DNA of 33,101 nt, taken from DATESN01 sp035270785 (GTDB lineage Bacteria > Bacillota > Clostridia > Lachnospirales > Lachnospiraceae). The translations under genes and the position numbers were made by a program. The notes below the pieces were generated by a model, which worked only from the letters and a program-made list of their open reading frames with translations, made no database searches and was not told the origin of the DNA. Location: assembly GCA_035270785.1 (NCBI GenBank), contig DATESN010000047.1, forward strand, positions 1 through 33,101, in the 5' to 3' direction. Shown piece by piece: positions 24,152-33,101 of this stretch (position 1 is its first letter; the number at the start of each line of letters is the position of its first letter).

Positions 24152-25682
24152 ATATGGAGTATCCAATATTGAAATCAAGAAACGTCGAGTTGCAGCTTAT
24201 GCTAAGGTTTCTACTGACCATGAAGACCAAGCATCAAGCTATGAAGCTCAAGTTGATTATTACGAACATTATATTAAATCAAAAGATGACTAAGAGTTCG
24301 TAGAAATCTATACTGATGAAGGAATAAGTGGTACTTCAACGAAATATCGTGCAGGCTTTAATAAGATGGTTGAAGATGCATTGAATGGTAAAATTGATTT
24401 AATTATCACTAAGTCAGTATCAAGATTTGCAAGAAACACTGTTGATAGTCTTTCTACTATTAGAAAATTAAAAGAGCATAAAGTTGAGTGCTATTTTGAA
24501 AAGGAAAACATATGGACATTTGATGGTAAAGGCGAGTTATTGATTACAATCATGTCAAGTTTAGCTCAAGAAGAATTTAGGTCAATTTCAGAAAACTGCA
24601 TATGGGGACAACGTAAAAGATTCGCTGATGGAAAAGTAACGGTTCCTTTTGCTAGATTCTTAGGATATGATAGAGGACCAAATGGAGAGTTAATTGTTAA
24701 TCAAGAACAAGCTGAAACAGTGAGGTTCATTTATTCTAGTTTTCTAAAGGGCTATAGTCCAAGCAAGATTGCTAGAATGCTAGAAGCAAAAAATGTTAAA
24801 TCTCCAGGAGGTAAAAAGAGATGGAATGCATCAAACATACGCTCCATATTATCAAATGAAAAATACAAAGGCGATGTCCTACTACAAAAGACTTATACGG
24901 TTGATTTTCTTTCCAAAAAGAAGAAAGCAAACGAAGGTGAGATTCCACAGTATTATGTTGAAAAAGACCATGAAGCAATAATCAGTGATGAGGTTTTTGA
25001 TTTGACACAAGATAAACTAGCACTAGGCAAGATAAAGAAAAATAAGATTAATGCTAGTAGTATATTTGCTGGGAAGATTAAGTGTGGTGATTGTGGCTCA
25101 TTCTTTGGTGCTAAAACATGGCATTCAACTGATAAGTATAAAAAAATAATTTATCAGTGTAATAACAAGTTTAAGAATAAATGTAAAACGCCACATTTGC
25201 TTGAGAAAACATTAAAAGAGATATTTGTTAAGGCTTTTAATATCCTGATTCAGACCAAAGATACTATCATCACCAAGTTCGAAACACTAAGTAATGAGGT
25301 TTATAATGTTGATGATTTAAAAGCAAAACAAATCGAAATTGAAACAAAAATCAATGAAAGTGTGAAAGCAATTAATGAGATGATAGAAAACAACTCGAGA
25401 GTTCCTCAAGACCAAAGAGAATACCAAACTAAATACTTAAAGGCAACAGCTGAATATGAATCCTTAAAAGAAGAATTACAAAACACACTAGATAGCATTA
25501 AAATTAAAAATGCTGAGAAGGAACAAACGATAAGATTCATCAAAGCTATAAGAGACAATCATTGTGGGATAGAAAAGTTTGATGATGATTTGTTCATGCT
25601 ATTAGTTGAATCATATAAGGTACTTCATGATGGAAAAACAATTGTTGAATTCAAGAATGGCATTGAAATAGAAATTAAATAA
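24114..25682 (+). pseudogene. Large serine recombinase broken by a nonsense codon
   Basis: Homologue of the 530-residue recombinase at 756-2348, in the same position of the pair. ATG 24114 (MPRVTTIPATITKYG, with AAAGGAG upstream) opens the frame. TAA at 24291-24293 stops it after 59 residues, where relatives have Trp (NPEW-type). The frame then runs cleanly to 25682. The catalytic motif reads YAKVS rather than YARVS: the active-site Arg of the family is Lys, and nucleophile Ser is kept. A zinc ribbon (CGDCGSFFG) and a coiled-coil tail remain. Restart at ATG 24366 would give 438 residues lacking the nucleophile. The gene should be inactive as an integrase, unless the stop is read through. Confidence 0.85.
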
Positions 25683-25696
25683 TCGTGCAAAGACCG

Positions 25697-25728
25697 CTCT
25701 ACTTGCTTAATTGTGAGTAGAGTTTTTT
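25697..25728 (+). terminator. Terminator of the second recombinase pair
   Basis: CTCTACT (25697-25703) pairs with AGTAGAG (25716-25722) and is followed by six T residues, just after the recombinase stop. Confidence 0.8.
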
Positions 25729-25748
25729 ATGCCCTGAAATAGTAATAA

Positions 25749-25827
25749 TTGTAGAGTATAGGGAAAAATTGTAGAGTACAAAGGAAAAATTACGGTGTAC
25801 AAAAGGAAAAATGTTCTTGTATCAAAG
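25749..25827. repeat. Degenerate direct-repeat array (period ~21 bp) at the element end
   Basis: Units begin GAAAAATT/GAAAAATG at 25763, 25784 and 25806, preceded by a partial unit at 25749. Their middles drift: GTAGAGTATA, GTAGAGTACA, ACGGTGTACA, TTCTTGTATC. The last unit ends in TTGTATCAAA (25817-25826), the same ten bases found after the repeat array of the first recombinase pair (2606-2615). Beyond it the type III methyltransferase sequence begins. It is the likely element boundary and attachment-site region. Confidence 0.6.
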
Positions 25828-25835
25828 TAAGTGTC

Positions 25836-27305
25836 TTGTTAGATCCACCATATAATACAGGACATGAGGATTTTGCATATAATGATAAGTTTGTTGATTT
25901 TGATGACTCATATTTTCATTCAAAATGGCTAAATTTTATGAGTAAACGCCTTCTTTTGGCAAAAGAATTAATGAAAGATGACGCTCTGATATTTATTTCC
26001 ATCGATGATAACGAACAGTCAAATTTGAAAATTCTTTGTGATTCGATTTTTGGCCCAGCTAATTTTATTAATACTTTTATTATCGATAAAACTGCTCAAG
26101 GTGCTAATAATAGTGCGACTTTTAAAACACAACATGAGTATTGTCTTATGTATGCAAAAAAAGAAAGAACTAAAATCAATATCAATATTTTGTCTGAAAT
26201 CAATAATAAAAAATATAAATACAAAGACAAAAACGGGCATTATGCTTTAACAAACACATTCGATTCAATTAATTCTCCTTTATCCAAGAATAAGAATAGA
26301 GAATATACAGTTTATTTCAACGAGGATACGAAGGATGTCATTGTAAGAGACGAGTATAATAGAGGAACTGATTCTTTTAATGATTTTGATTCTGACTTAA
26401 TTAGCAAAGGATATATTCCAATTAGACCCGGAATTAGGAAAAATGTGCAGTATCCTTGGAATTGGATGCAAACTAGATTTCTTAAAGAATACAAAGAAGA
26501 ATTAGTGTTTCAAAAGAAGAAATCGGGAGATTATACTATATATCACAAAAATAGATTTAATGGATTGTTTAAGGACACTACTATTAAAAAATTTGATACA
26601 AGACAGTATGGCAATCAGGTTTTAGTAGACGTTCTTGGTGAGAAAAAATTTGATTATCCTAAATCATTAGATATGATGAAATGGGTCATTTCAAGGCACC
26701 TAGACAAAAATGCTCTAATCCTCGATTTCTTTGCTGGTTCGGGTACAACTGGTCATGCGGTATTGGAATTAAATGAACAAGATAAAGGACATCGCTGTTT
26801 TATTTTGTGTACAAATAATGAAAATAATATTTGTTCGGACATTACCTATCCTAGATTAAAAACAGTTATTACTGGAATAAGAAAAGATAAATCTAAATTC
26901 AGTGATGGAATAAATTCAAATCTTTTCTATTTCAAAACACAATTTATTACCGATGTATCAAATGGAGAACAAGCCAAATATAATCTTGTAGAGAAAGTGT
27001 ATTCTTTATTATGTATTAAAGAAGATGTTTTTAACGAAGTCGAAAGAAATAATTATTCATCACATTTCGTTAATAACGATAAACATTTAATTATTTACAA
27101 CGATTTTTATAATGAGCTAAATTTTACTGAGTTTAAACAACGTGTGCTGAAGGAAGCAGGAACAAGAATCGTTTATATGTATTCTAGCGACAATAATATT
27201 GATGAATCGTTATTTGAAGACGGGGATGTTTTTGTTAAACCAATTCCTTCAAAAATATATGAAATCTATAAAGAGATTGTTGAAGAAATTAAGAGGGGAT
27301 ATTAA
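25836..27305 (+). CDS. Type III restriction-modification methyltransferase (Mod), N-terminally truncated
   Basis: DNA adenine methyltransferase (beta class) and specificity subunit of a type III R-M system. The readable part begins LLDPPYNTG: the catalytic DPPY motif (IV) is right at the start. The target-recognition region follows (~100-280), then the AdoMet-binding motif DFFAGSGTTGHAV at ~297-307. The ~100 residues that normally precede DPPY are missing, because the recombinase element ends here; the frame continues upstream only into the repeat array, to a TAG at 25752. TTG 25836 has no proper ribosome site. The protein is probably not made or not active, although both core motifs survive. 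The res gene follows two bases after the stop. Confidence 0.85.
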   Translation: MLDPPYNTGHEDFAYNDKFVDFDDSYFHSKWLNFMSKRLLLAKELMKDDALIFISIDDNEQSNLKILCDSIFGPANFINTFIIDKTAQGANNSATFKTQHEYCLMYAKKERTKININILSEINNKKYKYKDKNGHYALTNTFDSINSPLSKNKNREYTVYFNEDTKDVIVRDEYNRGTDSFNDFDSDLISKGYIPIRPGIRKNVQYPWNWMQTRFLKEYKEELVFQKKKSGDYTIYHKNRFNGLFKDTTIKKFDTRQYGNQVLVDVLGEKKFDYPKSLDMMKWVISRHLDKNALILDFFAGSGTTGHAVLELNEQDKGHRCFILCTNNENNICSDITYPRLKTVITGIRKDKSKFSDGINSNLFYFKTQFITDVSNGEQAKYNLVEKVYSLLCIKEDVFNEVERNNYSSHFVNNDKHLIIYNDFYNELNFTEFKQRVLKEAGTRIVYMYSSDNNIDESLFEDGDVFVKPIPSKIYEIYKEIVEEIKRGY

Positions 27306-27307
27306 TT

Positions 27308-29686
27308 ATGATTTATACATTGAAGAATTATCAGAGAGATGCTGTTGACGAATTAAAAGAATATATTAACATTAGTTTAAAATCTTCAAAAAGAAAAGAT
27401 TTAGTATTTAAAGCCCCAACTGGTTCTGGAAAAACGTTTATGGCCTCGTCCTTATTTGAAGAAATAGCGCAGGAAAATCCAGACCAGAATTTTTGTATTT
27501 TGTGGGCTTGCCCTGGGAAAGGGGAATTACACCAACAATCTTTTGATGCCGTCAAAACATACTTAGGTGGTAATCCAGTATGTTCTTTGTTAGAAGATAA
27601 TTTCTTTGGCTCAAGAAAATATATTAAAGACAAAGAAATAGTATTTGTTAACTGGGAAAAGTTAATTCAAAAAGACAAAGAAACAGATAAATGGGCAAAT
27701 AATTTGATGAAAGATCAAGAAGGGATGAACTTCATTGATGTTATTGATAAAACAAAAAAGATTGGTATAAAAGTAATATTGGTAATTGATGAATCTCATA
27801 TTGGCGTTTCTCAAAAAGCTAGAATACAAGAATTCATTAATAAAATTATTGTTCCGGATATTGTTTTAGAGATGTCAGCAACTCCATTAAACAATCACAT
27901 CGATGTTGAAATTGAATCACAAAAAGTTGTGGATGAGGGAATAATCAAAGAAGATGTAATTGTTAATGAAGGAATTCAGAAAGAAGATAAAACATTAAAA
28001 GATCAAGACAGTGAATTATTAGTTTTACAAAGAGGTTTTTATAAAAGAAACGAAATTGTAAAAGAGTATGAATCATTAAATATTAATGTTAATCCTTTAG
28101 TTTTAATTCAAATTCCTAATGTTGATGAAGGTGAAGCTAAGAAATTAGTAATTAAAGATTTTTTGAGAGATAAAGGAATAAATGAAGACAATGGAAAACT
28201 AAAATTTTGGTGCGATGATAGAGGTAATTTTGACAAAAAAGCAATCAAGAAAAACAATGATATTACAGAATATTTAGTTTTTAAAACTGCAGTCGCTACT
28301 GGCTGGGATTGTCCTAGAGCACATATTTTAATCAAATTCAGGGACGGAAAATCTGAAACCTTCGAAACGCAAACAATTGGTAGAATATTAAGAACAGCTG
28401 AAGCTAAATCATATGATAATTATCTCTTAGATAATGCATATATTTTTACTAATATTTGGAGTTTTGAAACCAAACAAGATACATATAATCCAAATAGAAT
28501 TAAAACAGAATGGTCAATGATGAGGGACGGCTATAATAAACCAAGAGTATTTGCTCAAACTAAATTAATTTCTTTCTACCGTTCAAGACAAGGCGACTAT
28601 AACTCAGCCAATTCAAGATACAATTCATATTTTCTAAAGTCTTTTATGAAATTCTTTGAGTTAAGGGAAAAAGATAAGTATTTATTAAGTGGTACCTTAA
28701 AAGAAAGGCTTGAATCTAAAAGATTAAATCTTGAAATAAATATTGGAGATGTTGTTATGGAAGAAACAAATATTGGGATTGGTTCTGCAAATGAAGAAAA
28801 ATCAGTATCTGGTGAATTGGCAATAGTACAAATGGCTGAAAATGATATTCAAACCTTATATAACAGAATAATTAAAGAAAATCTAAGCGGACTTGCTTAC
28901 GTAAGATCCAAATCTCCTGTTAACTCCGCCATCATGGATGCATTCAGTACTTTCTATAATGTTTTTTCAAGACACGAAAAAGTGTCATCAATTATGAAAA
29001 TCGTAGTTAACAATAAGGAAATTTTTGCTGAAATTATCAGCGAATCTACAAGAGATTTTAGGGATATGATTTCAAAGGAAGCCTATAAAAAAGGCGATAA
29101 ATATGATTTTAAGATTGAAGAATCGAGGCCATATTCAATTGAAACTCATACAGAATTGGCAACAGCATCCAAATCATTATATAAGCCATTATATGTTTTA
29201 AAGGATAACCAAGGGAATCCGGATAATGAATTAGAAAAAGATTTTTTAGAATATTTAAATACTAAAAACTGTATTGAATGGTATTGGGAAAATGGAACGG
29301 AATTAATGAGAATCAATTTTGGAATTGGATATAACAACGGGATGAACACCTTTCAACCGGATTTTATAGTTAAGTTTAAAAATGGAGACGTTGGTATATT
29401 TGATACAAAACCTATTAATTATAGAATAGAAGATACTACGGTAAAAGCTAATGCATTAATTGATTATTTATTAAATATTAATACAAATAGAGGATATGAT
29501 CCCAAATTAATTGGTGGAATTGTTGTTAAAAGAGGAAGCCAATACTATTTATTCATTGGTAATGATTATCACGATTATAGTACAAGTCACGATGGATGGA
29601 TTAATTTTAATGAATTGACTAGGAAAATTGATGACCAGATTGGTCTTGAAAACCAATTAAAAGAATACGAAAAACATTCAATTTAA
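27308..29686 (+). CDS. Type III restriction enzyme Res subunit
   Basis: 792-residue restriction subunit, an ATP-dependent translocase and endonuclease that works in complex with Mod. Walker A APTGSGKT is at 36-43, motif II DESH at ~161-164, SATP (motif III) follows, and QTIGRILR (motif VI) lies near 355. The C-terminal nuclease has the PD-(D/E)XK pattern: Asp685 in QPDFIV, then FDTKP with Asp699 and Lys701. The length is somewhat below the usual ~950 residues but all motifs are present. The start ATG 27308 has AGAGGGG upstream and follows Mod by two bases. With Mod truncated upstream, its promoter and partner are compromised; Res alone normally does not cut. Confidence 0.9.
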   Translation: MIYTLKNYQRDAVDELKEYINISLKSSKRKDLVFKAPTGSGKTFMASSLFEEIAQENPDQNFCILWACPGKGELHQQSFDAVKTYLGGNPVCSLLEDNFFGSRKYIKDKEIVFVNWEKLIQKDKETDKWANNLMKDQEGMNFIDVIDKTKKIGIKVILVIDESHIGVSQKARIQEFINKIIVPDIVLEMSATPLNNHIDVEIESQKVVDEGIIKEDVIVNEGIQKEDKTLKDQDSELLVLQRGFYKRNEIVKEYESLNINVNPLVLIQIPNVDEGEAKKLVIKDFLRDKGINEDNGKLKFWCDDRGNFDKKAIKKNNDITEYLVFKTAVATGWDCPRAHILIKFRDGKSETFETQTIGRILRTAEAKSYDNYLLDNAYIFTNIWSFETKQDTYNPNRIKTEWSMMRDGYNKPRVFAQTKLISFYRSRQGDYNSANSRYNSYFLKSFMKFFELREKDKYLLSGTLKERLESKRLNLEINIGDVVMEETNIGIGSANEEKSVSGELAIVQMAENDIQTLYNRIIKENLSGLAYVRSKSPVNSAIMDAFSTFYNVFSRHEKVSSIMKIVVNNKEIFAEIISESTRDFRDMISKEAYKKGDKYDFKIEESRPYSIETHTELATASKSLYKPLYVLKDNQGNPDNELEKDFLEYLNTKNCIEWYWENGTELMRINFGIGYNNGMNTFQPDFIVKFKNGDVGIFDTKPINYRIEDTTVKANALIDYLLNINTNRGYDPKLIGGIVVKRGSQYYLFIGNDYHDYSTSHDGWINFNELTRKIDDQIGLENQLKEYEKHSI

Positions 29687-30726
29687 TGACGCTAGATATG
29701 CGTTAAATATGTTCGAAATTCATTCAATTACAAATGATATTGATTTACAGCGATAGTATTTAAGTAATAAATACCTAATAATCAAAGTTAAATCAAAATA
29801 TAGAATAGAAATTACTGGTTCACTTTTCCTCTTATTATTTGATATAAAAGAAGTATTATCTTTTCACAGCTCAAATAATGCTTCAAAGGGTGATGTTGAA
29901 TTCAATCCTTCATCATGAGCTTCAGGTGTACTATTTAAAGTAATAATAAGCGGTTTGGATTTCTTTAAGATTGAAGATTTGGGGAGTTCTAAAATAATTC
30001 TTTGGCATATCTAATCAATACAAAAGGAATATAAAATCGAAAAAGTTATTGTTTGGGCAAAAGCAAAACTTGGAAAAATATTTTGAATGTATTAATTGGG
30101 AAAGAAAGCAACCAAGCAATCAGCGTTCACGTGTATTGTGGACGCAAGTCATGAAACATTTATTACTGATACAAAATAGTCCCTATATTGAAGGACACTA
30201 ATTAATTCTTTTCAAATATAAAAAAAGGTTTTATGCATTATAGTCTTCAATTACCTGTAAATATTGTATTCCTGTGTTCAAAATGCCCTTAAAAATTACT
30301 ATTTGTAAAAAATAAAACAAGAAACATTTAAAAGACTCTATTATGTTCGTATAAAATCATTAAAAGAGGAAAAAATTGACTTATCTATCGAATAAATATG
30401 TTAATATTATAATTTAAAGAAAAACAATTTAATTTAATGTATCATTTTTAAAACTTGTAAGGAAATGAATTGTATGGTTTTTAACTCATACTAAAAAAAG
30501 GCACTGTTTTTCTTTAGAAAAGCGTATTATGTTTGTAAGTATTCTAAAATTTATAGTATTGAACGAACAAACTTTAAAAATATATGAAAAGAGTATGTAT
30601 AGTGCTCTTTTTTTCTTAATTTAGATGTTAATTATAATTATTAATTAGTTATTAAAATAAATATTATAGTAGGTTTTAGAGGTGAAATGTATTAAAATGA
30701 AGTAGTCTTTTATAGGAGGTTTTATT
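29687..30726. other. Gene-free A+T-rich stretch with a possible gene remnant
   Basis: About 1 kb without an intact gene. Plus-strand codons 29998-30201 are open without a start, and read LFGQKQNLEKYF then WERKQPSNQRSRVLW and MKHLLLIQNSPYIEGH before a stop. The composition looks protein-like, so I take it as a decayed gene fragment of unknown family. A hairpin AAAAGAG (30587-30593) / CTCTTTT (30605-30611) with a T tail is a likely terminator. I see no riboswitch or RNA gene here. The region joins the R-M system to the housekeeping genes. Confidence 0.3.
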
Positions 30727-31980
30727 ATGGAAAAAATGTTTAAAAATGTAAAGAAAGTTGATGGCGAAGTATATAATGCTTTAATTGCAGAAAAAAACCG
30801 TCAAAATGATAATATTGAATTAATTGCTAGTGAAAACTATGTTTCAAAAGCAGTTTTAGAAGTTCAAGGAAGTTTATTAACTAATAAATATGCTGAGGGA
30901 TATAGTGGTGCTCGCTATTATGGAGGATGTCAAAATATTGATGTTATTGAAACTTTAGCAAAAGAAAGATTAAAAGAATTATTTAAATGTAAATACTGTA
31001 ATGTTCAACCTCATAGTGGTTCTCAAGCTAATATGGGAGCCATTCGTGCTTTAATTGGACACGGTGATAAGATCTTAGGAATGGGATTAAATGATGGAGG
31101 TCATTTAACTCATGGTTATAAACTTTCATTTTCGGGACAAGATTATGAGGCTTATACTTATGGAGTTGATGTTAATACTGGTTTAATTGATTATGATGAA
31201 GTTTTAAAGATTGCTTTAAAAGTTAAACCAAAATTAATCATTTGTGGTGCGAGTGCTTATCCTCGTAAAATCTCTTTTAAAAAATTTAGAAAGATTGCTG
31301 ATGAAGTTGGAGCTTATTTAATGGCTGATATTGCTCATATTGCTGGGTTATGTGCGACTGGTTTACATGAATCACCAATTAAATATTGTGATGTCATTAC
31401 TTCTACGACTCATAAAACTTTACGCGGACCTCGCGGTGGGATTATTATGACTAATTCTGAAGAGATTGCTAAAAAAGTAGATCGTGCAATATTTCCTGGA
31501 ACTCAAGGTGGACCTTTAGAACATATAATTGGAGCAAAAGCAGTTGCCTTTAAAGAAGCTCTTGATCCCTCATTTAGTATTTATATGCGTCAAGTAGTTG
31601 CTAACTGTAAAGCCTTTGCTAGTGAATTTAAAGCTTTAGGTTATAAAGTTGTTTCAAATGGGACTGATAATCATTTACTTTTATTAGATGTTAAATCAAG
31701 TATTGGTTTAACTGGTAAGGTTTGTGAGGATTTATTAGAAGAGGTTAATATTACAATTAACAAAAATACAATTCCTGGAGATATGGAAAAACCAATGTTA
31801 GCTAGTGGAATAAGACTTGGAACGGCTGCGATGACGAGTCGTGGGTATGTCGAACTCGATTTTAGAAATGTTGCTCATTTAATTGATACGATCTTAAGAA
31901 ATCCTAGGAACATTGAAGCGAAAGCTGATGTCATCAAAGAAGTTAAAAAACTCAACAAAAAACATCAAATTAATAAATAG
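30727..31980 (+). CDS. glyA: Serine hydroxymethyltransferase
   Basis: 417-residue PLP enzyme that interconverts serine and glycine with tetrahydrofolate, supplying one-carbon units in the cytoplasm. Signature segments: IELIASENYVS, TNKYAEGYSGARYYGGC, NVQPHSGSQAN, DIAHIAGL, and the PLP-lysine motif TTHKTLRGPRGG with Lys230. The C-terminal GIRLGTAAMTSRG segment is standard. The length is normal for bacteria. Ribosome site AGGAGG lies seven bases before ATG. It has its own terminator, whose stem includes the stop codon, so it is a single-gene unit. The strong A+T codon preference marks it as native chromosome rather than island cargo. Confidence 0.97.
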   Translation: MEKMFKNVKKVDGEVYNALIAEKNRQNDNIELIASENYVSKAVLEVQGSLLTNKYAEGYSGARYYGGCQNIDVIETLAKERLKELFKCKYCNVQPHSGSQANMGAIRALIGHGDKILGMGLNDGGHLTHGYKLSFSGQDYEAYTYGVDVNTGLIDYDEVLKIALKVKPKLIICGASAYPRKISFKKFRKIADEVGAYLMADIAHIAGLCATGLHESPIKYCDVITSTTHKTLRGPRGGIIMTNSEEIAKKVDRAIFPGTQGGPLEHIIGAKAVAFKEALDPSFSIYMRQVVANCKAFASEFKALGYKVVSNGTDNHLLLLDVKSSIGLTGKVCEDLLEEVNITINKNTIPGDMEKPMLASGIRLGTAAMTSRGYVELDFRNVAHLIDTILRNPRNIEAKADVIKEVKKLNKKHQINK

Positions 31981-32006
31981 TATCGCGATGGCGATACTAT
32001 TTTTTT
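31977..32006 (+). terminator. glyA terminator, stem including the stop codon
   Basis: ATAGTATCGC (31977-31986) pairs perfectly with GCGATACTAT (31991-32000) around loop GATG, followed by T residues. The TAG stop (31978-31980) is in the ascending arm. Confidence 0.9.
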
Positions 32007-32120
32007 AGTTAATCATAGAAAGAGTTAAGAAGTATTTTTCTCTTTTAAAATATATCTATAGACAAGGGACGCTACTTATTCTATAATTGACTAATTTTAT
32101 TTAAGAAAAGGAGGAAAGAA

Positions 32121-32936
32121 ATGAGCAGAATTAAATTAGACGCCCTTTTAAACACAAGAGATTTGAGTGAAATGGAACATAGTGAAGAAATTAAAATTAA
32201 AAGTGGCAAGATTATTCGTAGTGGAGCGCTTTATCAAGCAAGCAAAGAAGACTTAGAGAAGTTAAAAAAAGATTATAACTTAAAAGCAATCATTGATTTT
32301 AGAAATGATATTGAAATTAGTGGAGAGGCTGACCCTGAAATTATGGGGGTCAAGTATTATAAGAATACTATTTTAAAAGAAAAAGCTAACGGAATTACAT
32401 TTCCAAAAAGAAAAGAAACTGAGGAAGAACAAGTTCATGAACTTGTCGGTTATTTAAAAAATTTAAAGGATGATCCCTTTAAAAATGTTTGTAAATTATA
32501 TGTTAAATTTATTACTAAAGATCAATGTATTGAAAGTTATCGTCAATTTATTAAAAGATTATTAGTTCCACTTGATGGGAGTTATTTATATCATTGTAGT
32601 GCTGGGAAGGACCGCGCAGGGGTAGCAACTTTATTTGTTTTAGCCATTCTTGGATATTCTAAAGAAACAATTATTAATGATTATTTAATTACTAATGATT
32701 ATATTGGTGGTGGTTATGAGATTGTTTTAAAAAAATTTGATAAGTATGGAATTAATGAAGAACAACCTCGTAAAGCCCTAAAGGCTTTGTTTAGTGTTGA
32801 TCGTCGTTATATTGAAAGAATCTATGAAGTGATGGATTTAGATTTTGGTGGGATTGATGGTTATATTAAAAATATTTTAAAAATTACTCCTGAAGAAATT
32901 GCTCAGTTAAAAGAAATCTATCTGGAAAAGAACTAA
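32121..32936 (+). CDS. Tyrosine/serine protein phosphatase
   Basis: 271-residue phosphatase of the Y_phosphatase3 (bacterial dual-specificity/PTP-like) family. The N-terminal LLNTRDLSEM and GKIIRSGAL stretches and the catalytic P-loop HCSAGKDRAGV with Cys159 are diagnostic (HCxxGKDRxG). The IDFRND segment supplies the conserved Asp/Arg region. Such enzymes remove phosphate from protein Tyr/Ser or from phosphoinositides; the substrate here is unknown. Ribosome site AAAGGAGG is well spaced from ATG 32121. It is a separate transcription unit between the glyA terminator and tRNA-Lys, with native-like A+T-rich codon use. Confidence 0.92.
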   Translation: MSRIKLDALLNTRDLSEMEHSEEIKIKSGKIIRSGALYQASKEDLEKLKKDYNLKAIIDFRNDIEISGEADPEIMGVKYYKNTILKEKANGITFPKRKETEEEQVHELVGYLKNLKDDPFKNVCKLYVKFITKDQCIESYRQFIKRLLVPLDGSYLYHCSAGKDRAGVATLFVLAILGYSKETIINDYLITNDYIGGGYEIVLKKFDKYGINEEQPRKALKALFSVDRRYIERIYEVMDLDFGGIDGYIKNILKITPEEIAQLKEIYLEKN

Positions 32937-32971
32937 ATATTAATAAATTTATTTAAAGTGATTAACTATTA

Positions 32972-33000
32972 TTAACAATGGCTTAAAAATGTAGTATAAT
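32972..33000 (+). promoter_or_regulatory. Promoter of tRNA-Lys
   Basis: TTAACA (32972-32977) and a perfect TATAAT (32995-33000) are separated by 17 bases. The tRNA begins 16 bases after the -10 box. Confidence 0.75.
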
Positions 33001-33016
33001 CTCTTTTTGTAAGACT

Positions 33017-33092
33017 GGTCCGCTAGCTCAGCTGGCAGAGCAATTGACTCTTAATCAATGGGTCCGGAGTTCGAATCTCCGGCGGATCACCA
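33017..33092 (+). tRNA. tRNA-Lys (anticodon CTT)
   Basis: Full cloverleaf. The acceptor GGTCCGC pairs with GCGGATC (one G-T pair). The D loop has AGCTCAGCTGGCAGAGC. The anticodon arm TTGAC-TCTTAA-TCAA presents CTT, reading AAG. The T arm is GGAGTTCGAATCTCC. CCA is encoded (33090-33092). No attachment-site duplication of its 3' end was noticed in the window. Confidence 0.96.
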
Positions 33093-33101
33093 AATTCTTA
33101 T

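Noticed and set aside
30587..30726. glyA leader considered as a riboswitch or T-box
   Set aside because: Only a simple A/T-rich terminator-like hairpin is present; I see no T-box sequence or glycine/THF-riboswitch core.
33017..33092. tRNA-Lys as attachment site of the island
   Set aside because: The island's visible end is at the mod gene 7 kb away, and the intervening glyA and phosphatase genes look native; I noticed no copy of the tRNA 3' end in the window.

Overview
The window looks like a mosaic genomic island in a low-G+C, Firmicutes/Mollicutes-like bacterium. It uses the standard code: TGA ends several intact genes and TGG is the ordinary Trp codon. The right-hand flank is very A+T-rich and carries housekeeping genes: glyA, a tyrosine phosphatase and tRNA-Lys(CTT). 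Most of the rest is accessory DNA of mixed base composition. The recombinase pair at the left edge is visibly richer in G and C than its surroundings, which suggests recent import.

Layout. 1-2620: the end of a mobile element, with the C-terminal half of one large serine recombinase, a complete second one, a run of hairpins and a ~31-bp repeat array. 2652-4370: a complete IS30-family insertion sequence. 4415-10247: a nine-gene operon with a clear sigma-A promoter and operator-like repeats. It encodes a DUF5320 protein, a DUF134 regulator, a NifU-like scaffold, a NifX/NifB-type protein, two MinD-like ATPases with inserted ferredoxin domains, a metallo-beta-lactamase-fold enzyme, an Mrp/NBP35 ATPase and a C_GCAxxG_C_C-NifX fusion. 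It reads as one metal or Fe-S cofactor assembly module. 10268-13180: decay, with a probable IS21-type remnant, a helicase lacking its ATP-binding front, and an IS66 remnant. 13463-15916: an export-directed trio (DUF4474 protein, DUF5104-type lipoprotein with a frameshift, membrane-anchored trypsin-like protease). 16015-18454: a frameshifted resolvase and two membrane proteins of unknown function. 18525-21053: a broken response regulator, a broken istB and an IS3/IS150-type element nested together. 21312-25827: small genes (membrane protein, SymE-like toxin, HTH/zinc-ribbon protein, 55-aa protein) leading into a second pair of large serine recombinases and another short repeat array. 25836-29686: a type III restriction-modification system whose methyltransferase is cut off just before its DPPY motif by the recombinase element. 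29687-30726: no intact gene. 30727-33092: chromosomal genes.

The two recombinase pairs share organisation: a ~460-aa protein followed by a ~525-530-aa protein with a coiled-coil tail, overlapping reading frames, then a terminator, a short direct-repeat array and the sequence TTGTATCAAA. The second copy ends inside the type III mod gene, and I do not see the missing mod 5' part in the window. The simplest inference is that much of the window left of about 25,826 arrived as one or more nested recombinase-driven elements, later eroded by IS elements. Several genes (helicase, mod, second recombinase of the right pair, resolvase, istB, response regulator) are broken, so the island is decaying.
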